Notes under the pieces: model-generated
The model's input: only the letters and a program-made list of their open reading frames with translations
Told to the model about the DNA's origin: nothing
Database searches by the model: none
Source: Mycolicibacterium neworleansense
Lineage (GTDB): Bacteria > Actinomycetota > Actinomycetes > Mycobacteriales > Mycobacteriaceae
DNA: 64,000 bases
Direction of reading: 5' to 3'
Assembly (NCBI RefSeq): GCF_001245615.1
Contig: NZ_CWKH01000003.1
Span: 1,054,001 to 1,118,000, forward strand
Part shown: positions 11,956 to 19,587 of the stretch, piece by piece
Layout: every line of letters starts with the position of its first letter
Numbering within the stretch: the stretch's first letter is position 1
Translations under genes and position numbers: made by a program

Positions 11956-11997
11956 GACCCCAATGATGCCGGGTGCGGCAGACACCCCCGCGAAGCA

Positions 11998-12029
11998 CAC
12001 TGGGCCCTCCGATCCCGGAGAGCCCAGTG
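11998..12029. terminator. Hairpin terminator after hsaF
   Basis: CACTGGGC (11998-12005) pairs with GCCCAGTG (12022-12029); after one mismatch CTCCG pairs with CGGAG around a 4-base loop. It lies between the hsaF stop and the recQ start, both read leftwards, so it probably ends the hsaE-G-F transcript. There is no U-tract, which is common in mycobacteria. Confidence 0.65.
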
Positions 12030-12047
12030 CGGCAGTGCTTGAGAAAC

Positions 12048-13100
12048 CTAGGCCTTCGCCTTCTCAGCTTCCTGTTCGCGCTTGATCTCGAGAGCGATGT
12101 CGATCAGCTGGTCTTCCTGACCACCGATCAGCTTGCGCTGGCCGACGCGCAGCAACAGCTCATGGGCGGGCACTCCGTAGCGTTCACCCTGGCGCACCGC
12201 GTGCTTGAGGAAGCTGGAGTACACCCCCGCGTAGCCCATCACCAGCGCGTTGCGGTCCAGCAGGCACTCGGCCGGCATCGCCGGGGCGACAACCTCTTCG
12301 GCGGCATCGGCGATATCGAAGAAGTCGATGCCGGTCTTGACGCCGATCTTGTCGAACACGCCGACCAGCGCCTCGACCGGTGCGTTGCCCGCACCCGCGC
12401 CGAACCGACGGCACGAGCCGTCGATCTGCTTGGCACCGGCGCGCACAGCCTCGACCGAGTTGGCCACGCCCAGGCCGAGGTTCTCGTGGCCGTGAAAACC
12501 GACCTGTGCATCGTTACCGAGTTCGGCAACCAGAGCCGACACCCGGTCGGCGACACCTTCGAGCACCAGGGCTCCCGCGGAATCCACGACGTAGACGCAC
12601 TGGCAGCCGGCGTCGGCCATGATGCGGGCCTGGGCGGCCAGCTTCTCCGGAGAGATGGTGTGACTCATCATCAGGAACCCGACGGTCTCCAGGCCCAGCT
12701 CACGGGCGAGCCCGAAGTGCTGGATCGACACGTCGGCCTCGGTGCAGTGGGTCGCGATACGGCAGATCGAGCCACCGTTGTTCTGGGCTTCCTTGATGTC
12801 TTCCTTGGTGCCCACGCCGGGCAGCATCAAAAAGGCGATCTTGGCTTCCTTGGCCGTCTCGGCGGCCAGCTTGATCAGCTCCTGCTCCGGGGTCTTGGAG
12901 AACCCGTAGTTGAAGCTCGACCCGCCCAGGCCGTCGCCGTGGGTCACCTCGATCACCGGCACACCGGCGGTGTCCAGGGCGGCCACGATCGCGCCGACCT
13001 CGTCCTTGGTGAACTGGTGCCGCTTGTGGTGGGACCCGTCACGCAGTGACGTGTCGGTCATCCGGACGTCCCAGGCGGAATTGAAGAAAATGTCACTCAT
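12048..13100 (-). CDS. hsaF: 4-hydroxy-2-oxovalerate aldolase family (HsaF), 4-hydroxy-2-oxohexanoate cleavage
   Basis: 350 residues. A DmpG/HMGL-type TIM-barrel aldolase: SLRDGSHH near residue 19 (catalytic Arg and metal-binding Asp/His) and the metal-binding HGH in [10 protein letters not shown]. In steroid catabolism HsaF cleaves the 4-hydroxy-2-oxo acid derived from rings A/B into pyruvate and an aldehyde, which is channelled to HsaG. The start ATG overlaps the hsaG stop by 4 bp (ATGA), consistent with translational coupling and the stable aldolase-dehydrogenase complex known for this family. Last gene of the hsaE-hsaG-hsaF operon, ending just before the hairpin at 11998-12029. Confidence 0.95.
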   Translation of the reverse strand: MSDIFFNSAWDVRMTDTSLRDGSHHKRHQFTKDEVGAIVAALDTAGVPVIEVTHGDGLGGSSFNYGFSKTPEQELIKLAAETAKEAKIAFLMLPGVGTKEDIKEAQNNGGSICRIATHCTEADVSIQHFGLARELGLETVGFLMMSHTISPEKLAAQARIMADAGCQCVYVVDSAGALVLEGVADRVSALVAELGNDAQVGFHGHENLGLGVANSVEAVRAGAKQIDGSCRRFGAGAGNAPVEALVGVFDKIGVKTGIDFFDIADAAEEVVAPAMPAECLLDRNALVMGYAGVYSSFLKHAVRQGERYGVPAHELLLRVGQRKLIGGQEDQLIDIALEIKREQEAEKAKA

Positions 13101-14029
13101 GCTTGGCCTCCTCCGGCCGGGGCGGCCAGACGTGCTCCAGCCTTTTCTTTGGCGATTTCCTCGCCGACCTTGGTCGCCGCCGCGGTCATGATGTCCAGAT
13201 TTCCAGCGTAAGGCGGCAGGTAGTCACCGGCACCCTCCACTTCCACGAACACGGTGACCAGGTGATTGCCACCGTTGACCACGGACGGTTCGTCGAACTG
13301 TGGTTCGTTGAGCAGGCGGTAGCCCGGCACGTAGGTCTGCACCTCGGCCACCACATCCTTGATCGACTGCGTGATCGCGGCGTGGTCGGCGTCCTCGGGG
13401 ATCGCGCAGAAGATGGTGTCGCGCATGATCATCGGCGGCTCGGCCGGATTCAGGATGATGATCGCCTTGCCGTTGCGGGCCCCACCGATGTCGCGCACGC
13501 CGGCGCTGGTGGTCTTGGTGAACTCGTCGATGTTGGCGCGGGTTCCCGGGCCGGCCGAGGCCGACGACACCGACGCCACGATCTCCGCATAGGGCACGTC
13601 CACCACGCGGCTCACGGCGTAGACCATCGGGATGGTGGCCTGGCCACCGCAGGTGACCATGTTGACGTTCGGCGCATCCAGGTGTGCGCGCAGGTTGGCC
13701 GGCGGGATGACGCCGGGGCCGACGGCCGCAGGAGTCAGGTCGATCGCGCGGATCCCGGCCTCTTCATAGCGCGGGGCCGCATCCCGGTGCACATAGGCAC
13801 TGGTCGCCTCGAACACCAGATCCGGCTTCTCGGCCTGGGCCAGCAGCCAGTCCACACCCTCATGGGAGGTCTCCAGACCGAGCTTGCGAGCCCGCGCCAA
13901 ACCTTCGGACTCCGGGTCGATGCCGATCATCCAACGCGGCTCGAGCCACTCCGACCGCAGCAATTTGTACAGCAGGTCGGTGCTGATGTTGCCCGACCCG
14001 ACGATGGCAACTGATGCCTTTTCAGCCAT
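13097..14029 (-). CDS. hsaG: Acylating acetaldehyde/propanal dehydrogenase (HsaG)
   Basis: 310 residues, the usual length of the DmpF/MhpF family. NAD-binding [10 protein letters not shown] lies at residues 10-19 and the acylation cysteine is Cys127 in MVTCGGQAT. It oxidises the aldehyde released by HsaF to an acyl-CoA (propionyl-CoA in the cholesterol pathway) using NAD and CoA. It starts 10 bp after hsaE and overlaps hsaF by 4 bp, so the three act as one operon. The start ATG 14029 has GGAGCC immediately upstream. Confidence 0.95.
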   Translation of the reverse strand: MAEKASVAIVGSGNISTDLLYKLLRSEWLEPRWMIGIDPESEGLARARKLGLETSHEGVDWLLAQAEKPDLVFEATSAYVHRDAAPRYEEAGIRAIDLTPAAVGPGVIPPANLRAHLDAPNVNMVTCGGQATIPMVYAVSRVVDVPYAEIVASVSSASAGPGTRANIDEFTKTTSAGVRDIGGARNGKAIIILNPAEPPMIMRDTIFCAIPEDADHAAITQSIKDVVAEVQTYVPGYRLLNEPQFDEPSVVNGGNHLVTVFVEVEGAGDYLPPYAGNLDIMTAAATKVGEEIAKEKAGARLAAPAGGGQA

Positions 14030-14038
14030 ATCGGCTCC

Positions 14039-14824
14039 TTATTCGAAACTCAGGTGTACTGAACCTAACCCGGCGAAGTCAGCGACGAAATCGCTGCCCG
14101 GAGGTGCATCTATCGCACGCGTGCACGAGCCCGGCAGCACGATGTCACCGGCCTTCAGACGCACCCCGAAGCTCTCCACCTTGCGGGCCAACCAGGCCAC
14201 CGCGGTCACCGGATTGCCCAACACCGCATCGCTGCGTCCTTCGGCCACGACCTCGCCGTGATTGGTCAGGACGGCGTCGATGTTGCAGATATCGATGTCC
14301 TTGGGCGAGACCCGCGCTTCGCCGAGCACCCACCCGGCGCTGCTGGCGTTGTCGGCGATGGTGTCGCACAACTTGATCTGCCAGTTGGTGATGCGGGTGT
14401 CGATCAGCTCGATCGCCGGGGCAAACGCGGCCGTCGCGGCGAGCACGTCCTCTTCGGTGCAGCCCGCGCCCGGCAGATCGTCGGCCAGAATGAACCCGAC
14501 CTCCACCTCGACCCGCGGGTACAGGAAGTTCGATGACTTCACCGGGACGTTCTCGAACACCTCCATCTCATCGAGGAGATGGCCGTAGTCCGGCTCGTCG
14601 ACACCCATCATGTCCTGCATGGCCTTGCTGGACAGCCCGACCTTGTGGCCGATGACGCGCGCACCCTCGGCGACCCGCTGCCTGATGTTGATCAGCTGGA
14701 TCTCGTAGGCATCCACCACGTCGATGTCGGGGTTGCCGTCGGTCAACGGGGTCATCGGAACCCGGCTCCGCTCGGCCTGGGCCAGGTCAGCGGCCAGCTG
14801 GGCGCGTACCTCGTCGCTAAGCAT
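14039..14824 (-). CDS. hsaE: 2-hydroxyhexa-2,4-dienoate hydratase (HsaE)
   Basis: 261 residues, MhpD/fumarylacetoacetase-like hydratase family. Visible signatures are IGHKVGLSS, the acidic metal-site region EVEVGFILADDLPG, and a C-terminal KAGDIVLPGSC. It hydrates the dienoate made when HsaD cleaves the ring A/B product, giving the 4-hydroxy-2-oxo acid used by HsaF. First gene of the leftward operon and divergent from kstD; the shared 73-bp gap contains a perfect KstR box, so it is likely KstR-repressed and sterol-induced. Confidence 0.95.
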   Translation of the reverse strand: MLSDEVRAQLAADLAQAERSRVPMTPLTDGNPDIDVVDAYEIQLINIRQRVAEGARVIGHKVGLSSKAMQDMMGVDEPDYGHLLDEMEVFENVPVKSSNFLYPRVEVEVGFILADDLPGAGCTEEDVLAATAAFAPAIELIDTRITNWQIKLCDTIADNASSAGWVLGEARVSPKDIDICNIDAVLTNHGEVVAEGRSDAVLGNPVTAVAWLARKVESFGVRLKAGDIVLPGSCTRAIDAPPGSDFVADFAGLGSVHLSFE

Positions 14825-14882
14825 TCTGGTGAATTCCCCTCACTTCTTTGACCGGGGCGGTTGTTGGATTGCCGGTCAATTC

Positions 14883-14896
14883 TATAACGTGTTCTA
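14883..14896. promoter_or_regulatory. KstR operator between hsaE and kstD
   Basis: TATAACGTGTTCTA fits the KstR consensus TnnAACnnGTTnnA at every fixed position. It ends one base before the kstD ATG (14898) and lies about 60 bp upstream of hsaE, so one site can repress both directions. Its position at the kstD start suggests that the kstD message is leaderless or very short-leadered. Confidence 0.88.
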
Positions 14897-14897
14897 C

Positions 14898-16577
14898 ATG
14901 ACTGGACAGGAGTACGACGTTGTCGTGGTCGGCAGCGGCGCTGCCGGCATGGTCGCCGCCCTCACCGCGGCCCATCAGGGCCTCTCGACAGTAGTCGTAG
15001 AGAAGGCGCCGCACTATGGAGGTTCCACTGCGCGGTCAGGTGGTGGGGTGTGGATCCCGAACAACGAGATTCTCAAGCGTGACGGCGTCAAAGACACCCC
15101 CGAGGCCGCCCGCACCTACCTGCACAAGATCATCGGCGACGTGGTGCCCGCGGAGAAGATCGACACCTACCTCGACCGCTCGCCGGAGATGCTGTCGTTC
15201 GTCCTGAAGAACTCGCCGCTGAAGCTGTGCTGGGTGCCCGGGTACTCCGACTACTACCCCGAGACGCCGGGCGGCAAGCCCACCGGACGTTCGGTGGAGC
15301 CCAAGCCGTTCAACGCCAAGAAGCTCGGCGTCGACGAGAAGGGCCTGGAGCCGCCGTACGGCAAGGTGCCGATGAACATGGTGGTGATGCAGCAGGACTA
15401 CGTCCGGCTCAACCAGCTCAAGCGTCATCCCCGCGGCGTGCTGCGCAGCATCAAGGTCGGTGTCCGCTCCGTCTGGGCCAACGCCACCGGAAAGAACCTG
15501 GTCGGCATGGGCCGCGCGCTGATCGCGCCGCTTCGCATCGGCCTGCAGAAGGCCGGCGTCCCGGTCCTGCTGAACACCGCCCTGACCGATCTGTACGTCG
15601 AGGACGGCATCGTCCGTGGCATCTACGTCGTCGACCCCCGCGACACTTCCGCTGAGCCGCAACTGATCCGGGCGCGCCGCGGCGTGATCCTGGGCTCGGG
15701 CGGATTCGAGCACAACGAACAGATGCGGGTGAAGTACCAGCGCGCACCCATCACCACCGAGTGGACCGTGGGCGCGGTCGCCAACACCGGCGACGGCATC
15801 CTCGCCGCCGAGAAGCAGGGTGCCGCATTGGAATTCATGGAGGACTCGTGGTGGGGCCCGACGGTCCCGCTGACCGACTCGCCGTGGTTCGCCCTGTCCG
15901 AGCGCAACTCCCCCGGCTCGATCATCGTCAACATGGCCGGCAAGCGGTTCATGAACGAGTCGATGCCCTATGTCGAGGCCTGCCACCACATGTACGGCGG
16001 CGAGTACGGCCAGGGTGCAGGTCCCGGCGAGAACATCCCGGCCTGGCTCATCTTCGACCAGCAGTACCGTGACCGCTTCATCTTCGCGGGTCTGCAGCCA
16101 GGACAACGTATTCCGAAGAAGTGGCTGGAGTCCGGCGTCATCGTCAAGGCCGACACCCTCGAGGAGCTGGCCGCCAAGACCGGCCTGCCCGCCGACGCGT
16201 TCGCCGCGACCATCGACCGGTTCAACGGCTTCGCCCGCTCCGGTAAGGACGAGGACTTCCACCGCGGTGAGAGCGCCTACGACCGCTACTACGGTGATCC
16301 GACCAACAAGCCCAACCCCAACCTCGGCGAGATCAAGCACGGCCCGTTCTACGCGGCCAAGATGGTGCCCGGCGATCTGGGCACCAAGGGCGGTATCCGC
16401 ACCGACGTGCACGGCCGGGCGCTGCGCGACGACGACTCGGTCATCGAGGGCCTCTATGCCGCGGGTAACGTCAGCTCACCGGTGATGGGTCACACCTATC
16501 CCGGCCCGGGCGGGACCATCGGACCGGCCATGACCTGGGGTTACCTGGCGGCACTAGACATTGCGGGGAAGAAGTAG
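14898..16577 (+). CDS. kstD: 3-ketosteroid delta-1-dehydrogenase (KstD)
   Basis: 559 residues from ATG 14898; an earlier in-frame ATG at 14724 lies inside hsaE and is rejected. Fumarate reductase/succinate dehydrogenase flavoprotein fold: FAD-binding VVVGSGAAGMVAA near the N-terminus, GGSTARSGGGVWIPNN, and a C-terminal HTYPGPGGTIGPAMTWG. It introduces the C1-C2 double bond in ring A of 3-ketosteroids, which with ring-B 9-alpha-hydroxylation leads to ring opening. Length matches mycobacterial KstD (about 560). The stop is followed at once by the ATG of chsH3, so the two are co-transcribed. Confidence 0.95.
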   Translation: MTGQEYDVVVVGSGAAGMVAALTAAHQGLSTVVVEKAPHYGGSTARSGGGVWIPNNEILKRDGVKDTPEAARTYLHKIIGDVVPAEKIDTYLDRSPEMLSFVLKNSPLKLCWVPGYSDYYPETPGGKPTGRSVEPKPFNAKKLGVDEKGLEPPYGKVPMNMVVMQQDYVRLNQLKRHPRGVLRSIKVGVRSVWANATGKNLVGMGRALIAPLRIGLQKAGVPVLLNTALTDLYVEDGIVRGIYVVDPRDTSAEPQLIRARRGVILGSGGFEHNEQMRVKYQRAPITTEWTVGAVANTGDGILAAEKQGAALEFMEDSWWGPTVPLTDSPWFALSERNSPGSIIVNMAGKRFMNESMPYVEACHHMYGGEYGQGAGPGENIPAWLIFDQQYRDRFIFAGLQPGQRIPKKWLESGVIVKADTLEELAAKTGLPADAFAATIDRFNGFARSGKDEDFHRGESAYDRYYGDPTNKPNPNLGEIKHGPFYAAKMVPGDLGTKGGIRTDVHGRALRDDDSVIEGLYAAGNVSSPVMGHTYPGPGGTIGPAMTWGYLAALDIAGKK

Positions 16578-17438
16578 ATGCCCATCGATCTCGACAAGGC
16601 GCTCGGCGCCGAGCTGGAACCCATCGAGTTCTCCTGGACCAGCAGCGACATCCAGCTGTACCACTTGGGACTCGGCGCGGGTGCCGACCCGATGGACGCG
16701 CGCGAACTGCGCTACCTCGTCGACGACACCCCGCAGGTGCTGCCGACGTTCGGCAATGTGGCGGTCAGCTTCCACATGACCGAGCCGCCCAAGGTGCAGT
16801 TCCCCGGCATCGACATCGAGCTGTCGAAGGTGCTGCACGCCAGCGAGGCAGTCAGCGTGCCCGGCCCGATTCCGACCAGCGGCACCGCGAAGTCGGTTCA
16901 GCGCTTCACCGAGATCTGGGACAAGGGCAAGGCCGCCGTCATCGTCAGCGAGTCCACGGTGACCGATGAATCCGGCAAGGTGCTGTGGACCACCAAGCGG
17001 TCGATCTTCGCCCGGGGCGAGGGTGGTTTCGGCGGTGAACGCGGGCCGGCCACCTCGGCCGAATTGCCCGATCGCGCACCGGATATCGAGATCTCGTTGC
17101 CGACGCTGCCGCAGCAGGCCCTGCTGTACCGCCTGTGCGGCGACCGTAACCCTCTGCACTCCGACCCGGCCTTCGCCGCCGCGGCGGGCTTCGAGCGGCC
17201 GATCCTGCACGGGTTGTGCACCTACGGCATCGGTTGCAAGGCCATCGTCGACAACCTGCTCGACGGCGACGTGTCTCAGGTGGCTTCGTACGGCGCCCGG
17301 TTCGCCGGCGTCGTGATTCCGGGCGAAACCCTGCAGGCCAACATCTGGAAAGAAGACGGCAAGTTCATCGGCGTGCTGACCGCACCGTCGCGGGACAACA
17401 CCGTCGTGCTGTCCGGCGTGGAACTCGTCCCGGCCTAG
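16578..17438 (+). CDS. chsH3: MaoC-like enoyl-CoA hydratase (ChsH3/Rv3538 type)
   Basis: 286 residues, a double hot-dog protein. The C-terminal half holds the (R)-hydratase signature DRNPLHSDPAFAAAAGF followed by ILHGLCTYG; the N-terminal half is a degenerate hot dog. It is the positional and sequence counterpart of Rv3538, which hydrates a C24 side-chain enoyl-CoA in cholesterol degradation. It begins on the base after the kstD stop, so it shares the KstR-controlled promoter. The substrate is assigned from family and context only. A perfect 16-bp hairpin lies 23 bp downstream and probably ends this operon. Confidence 0.85.
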   Translation: MPIDLDKALGAELEPIEFSWTSSDIQLYHLGLGAGADPMDARELRYLVDDTPQVLPTFGNVAVSFHMTEPPKVQFPGIDIELSKVLHASEAVSVPGPIPTSGTAKSVQRFTEIWDKGKAAVIVSESTVTDESGKVLWTTKRSIFARGEGGFGGERGPATSAELPDRAPDIEISLPTLPQQALLYRLCGDRNPLHSDPAFAAAAGFERPILHGLCTYGIGCKAIVDNLLDGDVSQVASYGARFAGVVIPGETLQANIWKEDGKFIGVLTAPSRDNTVVLSGVELVPA

Positions 17439-17461
17439 CCTTTCCCCCACCGCTTTGTCAC

Positions 17462-17497
17462 GCTGGAGTGGCTGTCGACCCCGACAGCCACTCCAGC
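17462..17497. terminator. Perfect 16-bp hairpin after chsH3, member of the GTCACGCTGGAGTGGC palindrome family
   Basis: GCTGGAGTGGCTGTCG (17462-17477) pairs perfectly with CGACAGCCACTCCAGC (17482-17497) around ACCC and is followed by TTT, so it can act as a terminator for kstD-chsH3. The same 16-mer core recurs in the palindromes at 17541-17582, 17640-17690 and 18573-18702. Confidence 0.75.
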
Positions 17498-17530
17498 TTT
17501 GCATTGGTGGGCGAATACGTATGGCGGCCA

Positions 17531-17697
17531 TTGTCTTTGCCACGCCAGAGTGGCTCCCGACGGCGACCGCCGCTCTGGCGTGACAAGGCAAATACAGCAG
17601 CGAGGCCTTCGCTTCTAGCACAGGATTACTGTGCCGTCATCCGTCACGGCAGCGTGGCTGTGGACAACGGGTGCCACGCCAGCGCCTGTGGATAACC
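17531..17697. repeat. Two further imperfect palindromes upstream of the DUF559 gene
   Basis: CACGCCAGAG (17541-17550) pairs with CTCTGGCGTG (17573-17582), flanked by TTGTC and GACAA. A weaker copy at about 17640-17690 has GTCACGGCAGCGTGGC facing GCCACGCCAGCGCC. Both share the GTCACGCNGGNGTGGC pattern of 17462-17497. With that hairpin they fill the roughly 300-bp gap before the gene at 17738; no other feature is seen there. Confidence 0.65.
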
Positions 17698-17737
17698 GAC
17701 GTGACTGATATGGCATTGCGCTGCACACTGACTCGCC

Positions 17738-18583
17738 ATGGGGGATCCATTCGTCGGCAGTGAAGCCGTGGCCAATGGCGAGCTATGCAAGAGCGCCCTA
17801 CGCACCAGATACACCAGGGTGTTCCGAGACGTCTATGTTGGCCCGGGAACTGAGCTCACGCCGATCGTGCGGGCCAAGGCCGGCTGGCTGTGGTCTGGAC
17901 GCCGCGGAATCGTTGCCGGAAACTCGGCGGCAGCGGTACACGGCGCGCAGTGGGTCGACCTCGAGGCTCCGCTGGAAATGATCCATTCCAACCGCAATCC
18001 CCTTGCGGGTCTGAAGGTTCGGACCGAAACGATCGAAGACGACGAGATCACGTTGGTCGACGGGACTCCGATCACCTCACCAGCCCGCACCGCCCTGGAC
18101 ATCGGCAGTTGGTATCCGCGAGACGACGCGGTGGCCGCACTTGATGCACTAGCCCGCGCAACGAACCTCAAGACTGCCGATGTTGATCTCCTGATGCAGC
18201 GATACGCCCGTCGCCGTGGCATACAGCGCGCTCGCACAGCCCTGGAACTGATGGATGGCGGCGCGCAATCGCCCCGAGAAACCTGGCTGCGGCTGATCAT
18301 CATCGACGGAGGACTACCGCGACCGCAAACTCAGATCCCGGTCTACGACGGGCCGGGCGATCCCTTTGCCTATCTCGATATGGGTTGGGACGACATCAAA
18401 GTCGCCGCCGAGTACGACGGCGAGGAGCACCGCGCCAGCAACTGGCGCTACAACTGGGATCTTCGGCGTGCCGAGCGCATACAACGGCAGGGCTGGATCA
18501 ATGTGCGAATCGCCGCCGGCCAACACAAGGCGGACGTTCTACGCCGAGTCAAGGCCGCCCGCGCCTCCCGGCTGTCACGCTAG
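17738..18583 (+). CDS. AbiEi-type winged-helix / DUF559 (PD-(D/E)XK, Vsr-like) protein
   Basis: 281 residues. Residues about 12-70 resemble the AbiEi antitoxin-like N-terminus found in many actinobacterial proteins of this kind (YTRVFRDVYVGPG, then RAKAGWLWSGRRGIVAGNSAAAVHG). The C-terminal 90 residues resemble DUF559 nucleases: YLDMGWDDIKVAAEYDGEEH followed by a basic helix and GWINVRIAAG, giving candidate Asp and EYDG active-site residues. Function unknown; the family is abundant in mycobacteria and is usually annotated as hypothetical or type IV toxin-antitoxin related. No strong ribosome site precedes ATG 17738. Its stop codon falls inside a palindrome, and similar palindromes lie on both sides, so the gene looks like a cassette inserted between chsH3 and the PE/PPE-like pair. 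Confidence 0.8.
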   Translation: MGDPFVGSEAVANGELCKSALRTRYTRVFRDVYVGPGTELTPIVRAKAGWLWSGRRGIVAGNSAAAVHGAQWVDLEAPLEMIHSNRNPLAGLKVRTETIEDDEITLVDGTPITSPARTALDIGSWYPRDDAVAALDALARATNLKTADVDLLMQRYARRRGIQRARTALELMDGGAQSPRETWLRLIIIDGGLPRPQTQIPVYDGPGDPFAYLDMGWDDIKVAAEYDGEEHRASNWRYNWDLRRAERIQRQGWINVRIAAGQHKADVLRRVKAARASRLSR

Positions 18584-18702
18584 TGTGGCCGTCGCGCTCG
18601 GCAGCCACGCTGGTGTGACATTGGACGGCTGCCGAGAGAGGCGACCGCATCCCGAGCCACGCTGGCGTGACTGTCGAGGGCGAGCGCCACTCCAGCGTGA
18701 CA
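18573..18702. repeat. Palindromic repeats downstream of, and overlapping, the DUF559 gene end
   Basis: Copy 1: TGTCACGCTAGTGTGGC (18573-18589) against GCCACGCTGGTGTGACA (18604-18620), three mismatches; the stop codon of the upstream gene (18581-18583) sits inside the left arm. Copy 2: GCCACGCTGGCGTGAC (18656-18671) against GCCACTCCAGCGTGAC (18686-18701). The arms match those at 17462-17582, so the family brackets the gene. They may also act as terminators between convergent genes. Confidence 0.75.
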
Positions 18703-18750
18703 GCGGCGCGGAAAGAACCGCGCCACGTCACGGGAGTTCAAAGAGCGGTG

Positions 18751-19587
18751 CTACATCCTCTTCCAGAGATCGTCCCCACCGGAATGACGTGGGGCCTCCG
18801 GTGCAACCGGAACGGGACCCGGAGCCGGCTGGCTGGGGGCGGGCGCGGCAGGTGGCGGTGCGGACGCAGCCGGCGGAGCCGAATGCGTGACCGGAGGCGC
18901 CGAGTGCGGAGCTGCCGCCGTCCCCGCCCCACCGGAGCGGTCGTTCATCTGGGTCTCGCGAGCATCCAAGCCTGCTTCGCGCCGGTCCTGGGCGGCATCG
19001 CGATCGTTCTGCGCAGTCTCGCGATCTTCCTGCTGCTTGTCCCGTTCGTTGAGCTTGGCCTCGCGCTCTTCCTGCTGCTGTTGCGGGTTCGGGCCGCCGG
19101 GGCCACCTGGCTGGCCGGGCTGACCGGCTCCCGGTGCACCGCCGTTCTCCGAACCGCCGCCCTTGGCGCCTTCCATGGCCTTCATCAGCGGTTCCATGAG
19201 CGACCCGAACTGCCCGCCCATCTGGCCCGCCATCTGCGCCGGCTGGCCGGCCATCTGGCCCATCTGGCCGAGCTGCCCCATCATCTGGCCGAGCTGGCCG
19301 ACGCCCTGCCCGCCGGACTCGTCTGCCTTCTCATAGGCACCTTGCGCGTCCGAAAGCTTGGCGTTGAACATGTTCTCTTTGGCCGACAACGCCGTGACGT
19401 TCGTGGTCAGCGAGGCCGCCAAAGTCGGCACGATGCCGGCGATGGTCATGCTCATGGCATCCTCGCCGGGCTGAATCGCCGGCATTTCGGGCAACTCGAC
19501 CGGCGCCGCGCTCCAGTTGAGCGCGCCGGGAGTTGTGAGCGGAGAACTAGCCACCGATACCACCGCTTTCTCGTCGAGACCGATCAC
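18751..19587 (-). CDS. PE-like secreted protein with YxxxD signal and low-complexity M/Q/G and P/A-rich regions
   Basis: 278 residues from GTG 19587, which overlaps the preceding stop by 4 bp (GTGA); a TTG at 19590 is the alternative start. Residues about 40-90 look like a helical hairpin ending in AYEKADE, a match to the YxxxD/E type VII secretion signal (Tyr85, Asp89). Then comes a Met/Gln/Gly-rich tract (repeats of GQM and GQL), a strongly charged predicted helix rich in Glu, Arg, Asp and Gln (about 165-215), and a Pro/Ala-rich tail. No PE signature is seen at the N-terminus, so this is PE-like rather than a classical PE protein. Paired with the WxG protein upstream, it is probably exported by an ESX system. 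Function unknown. Confidence 0.75.
   Translation of the reverse strand: MIGLDEKAVVSVASSPLTTPGALNWSAAPVELPEMPAIQPGEDAMSMTIAGIVPTLAASLTTNVTALSAKENMFNAKLSDAQGAYEKADESGGQGVGQLGQMMGQLGQMGQMAGQPAQMAGQMGGQFGSLMEPLMKAMEGAKGGGSENGGAPGAGQPGQPGGPGGPNPQQQQEEREAKLNERDKQQEDRETAQNDRDAAQDRREAGLDARETQMNDRSGGAGTAAAPHSAPPVTHSAPPAASAPPPAAPAPSQPAPGPVPVAPEAPRHSGGDDLWKRM

Noticed and set aside
15036..16412. 458-codon frame antisense to kstD
   Set aside because: A high-GC shadow of kstD; Asp/Val/Gly/His-rich without domain motifs.
17457..18702. CRISPR array or insertion sequence at the DUF559 gene
   Set aside because: Palindromes are irregularly spaced with no unique spacers of equal length, and no transposase is present.
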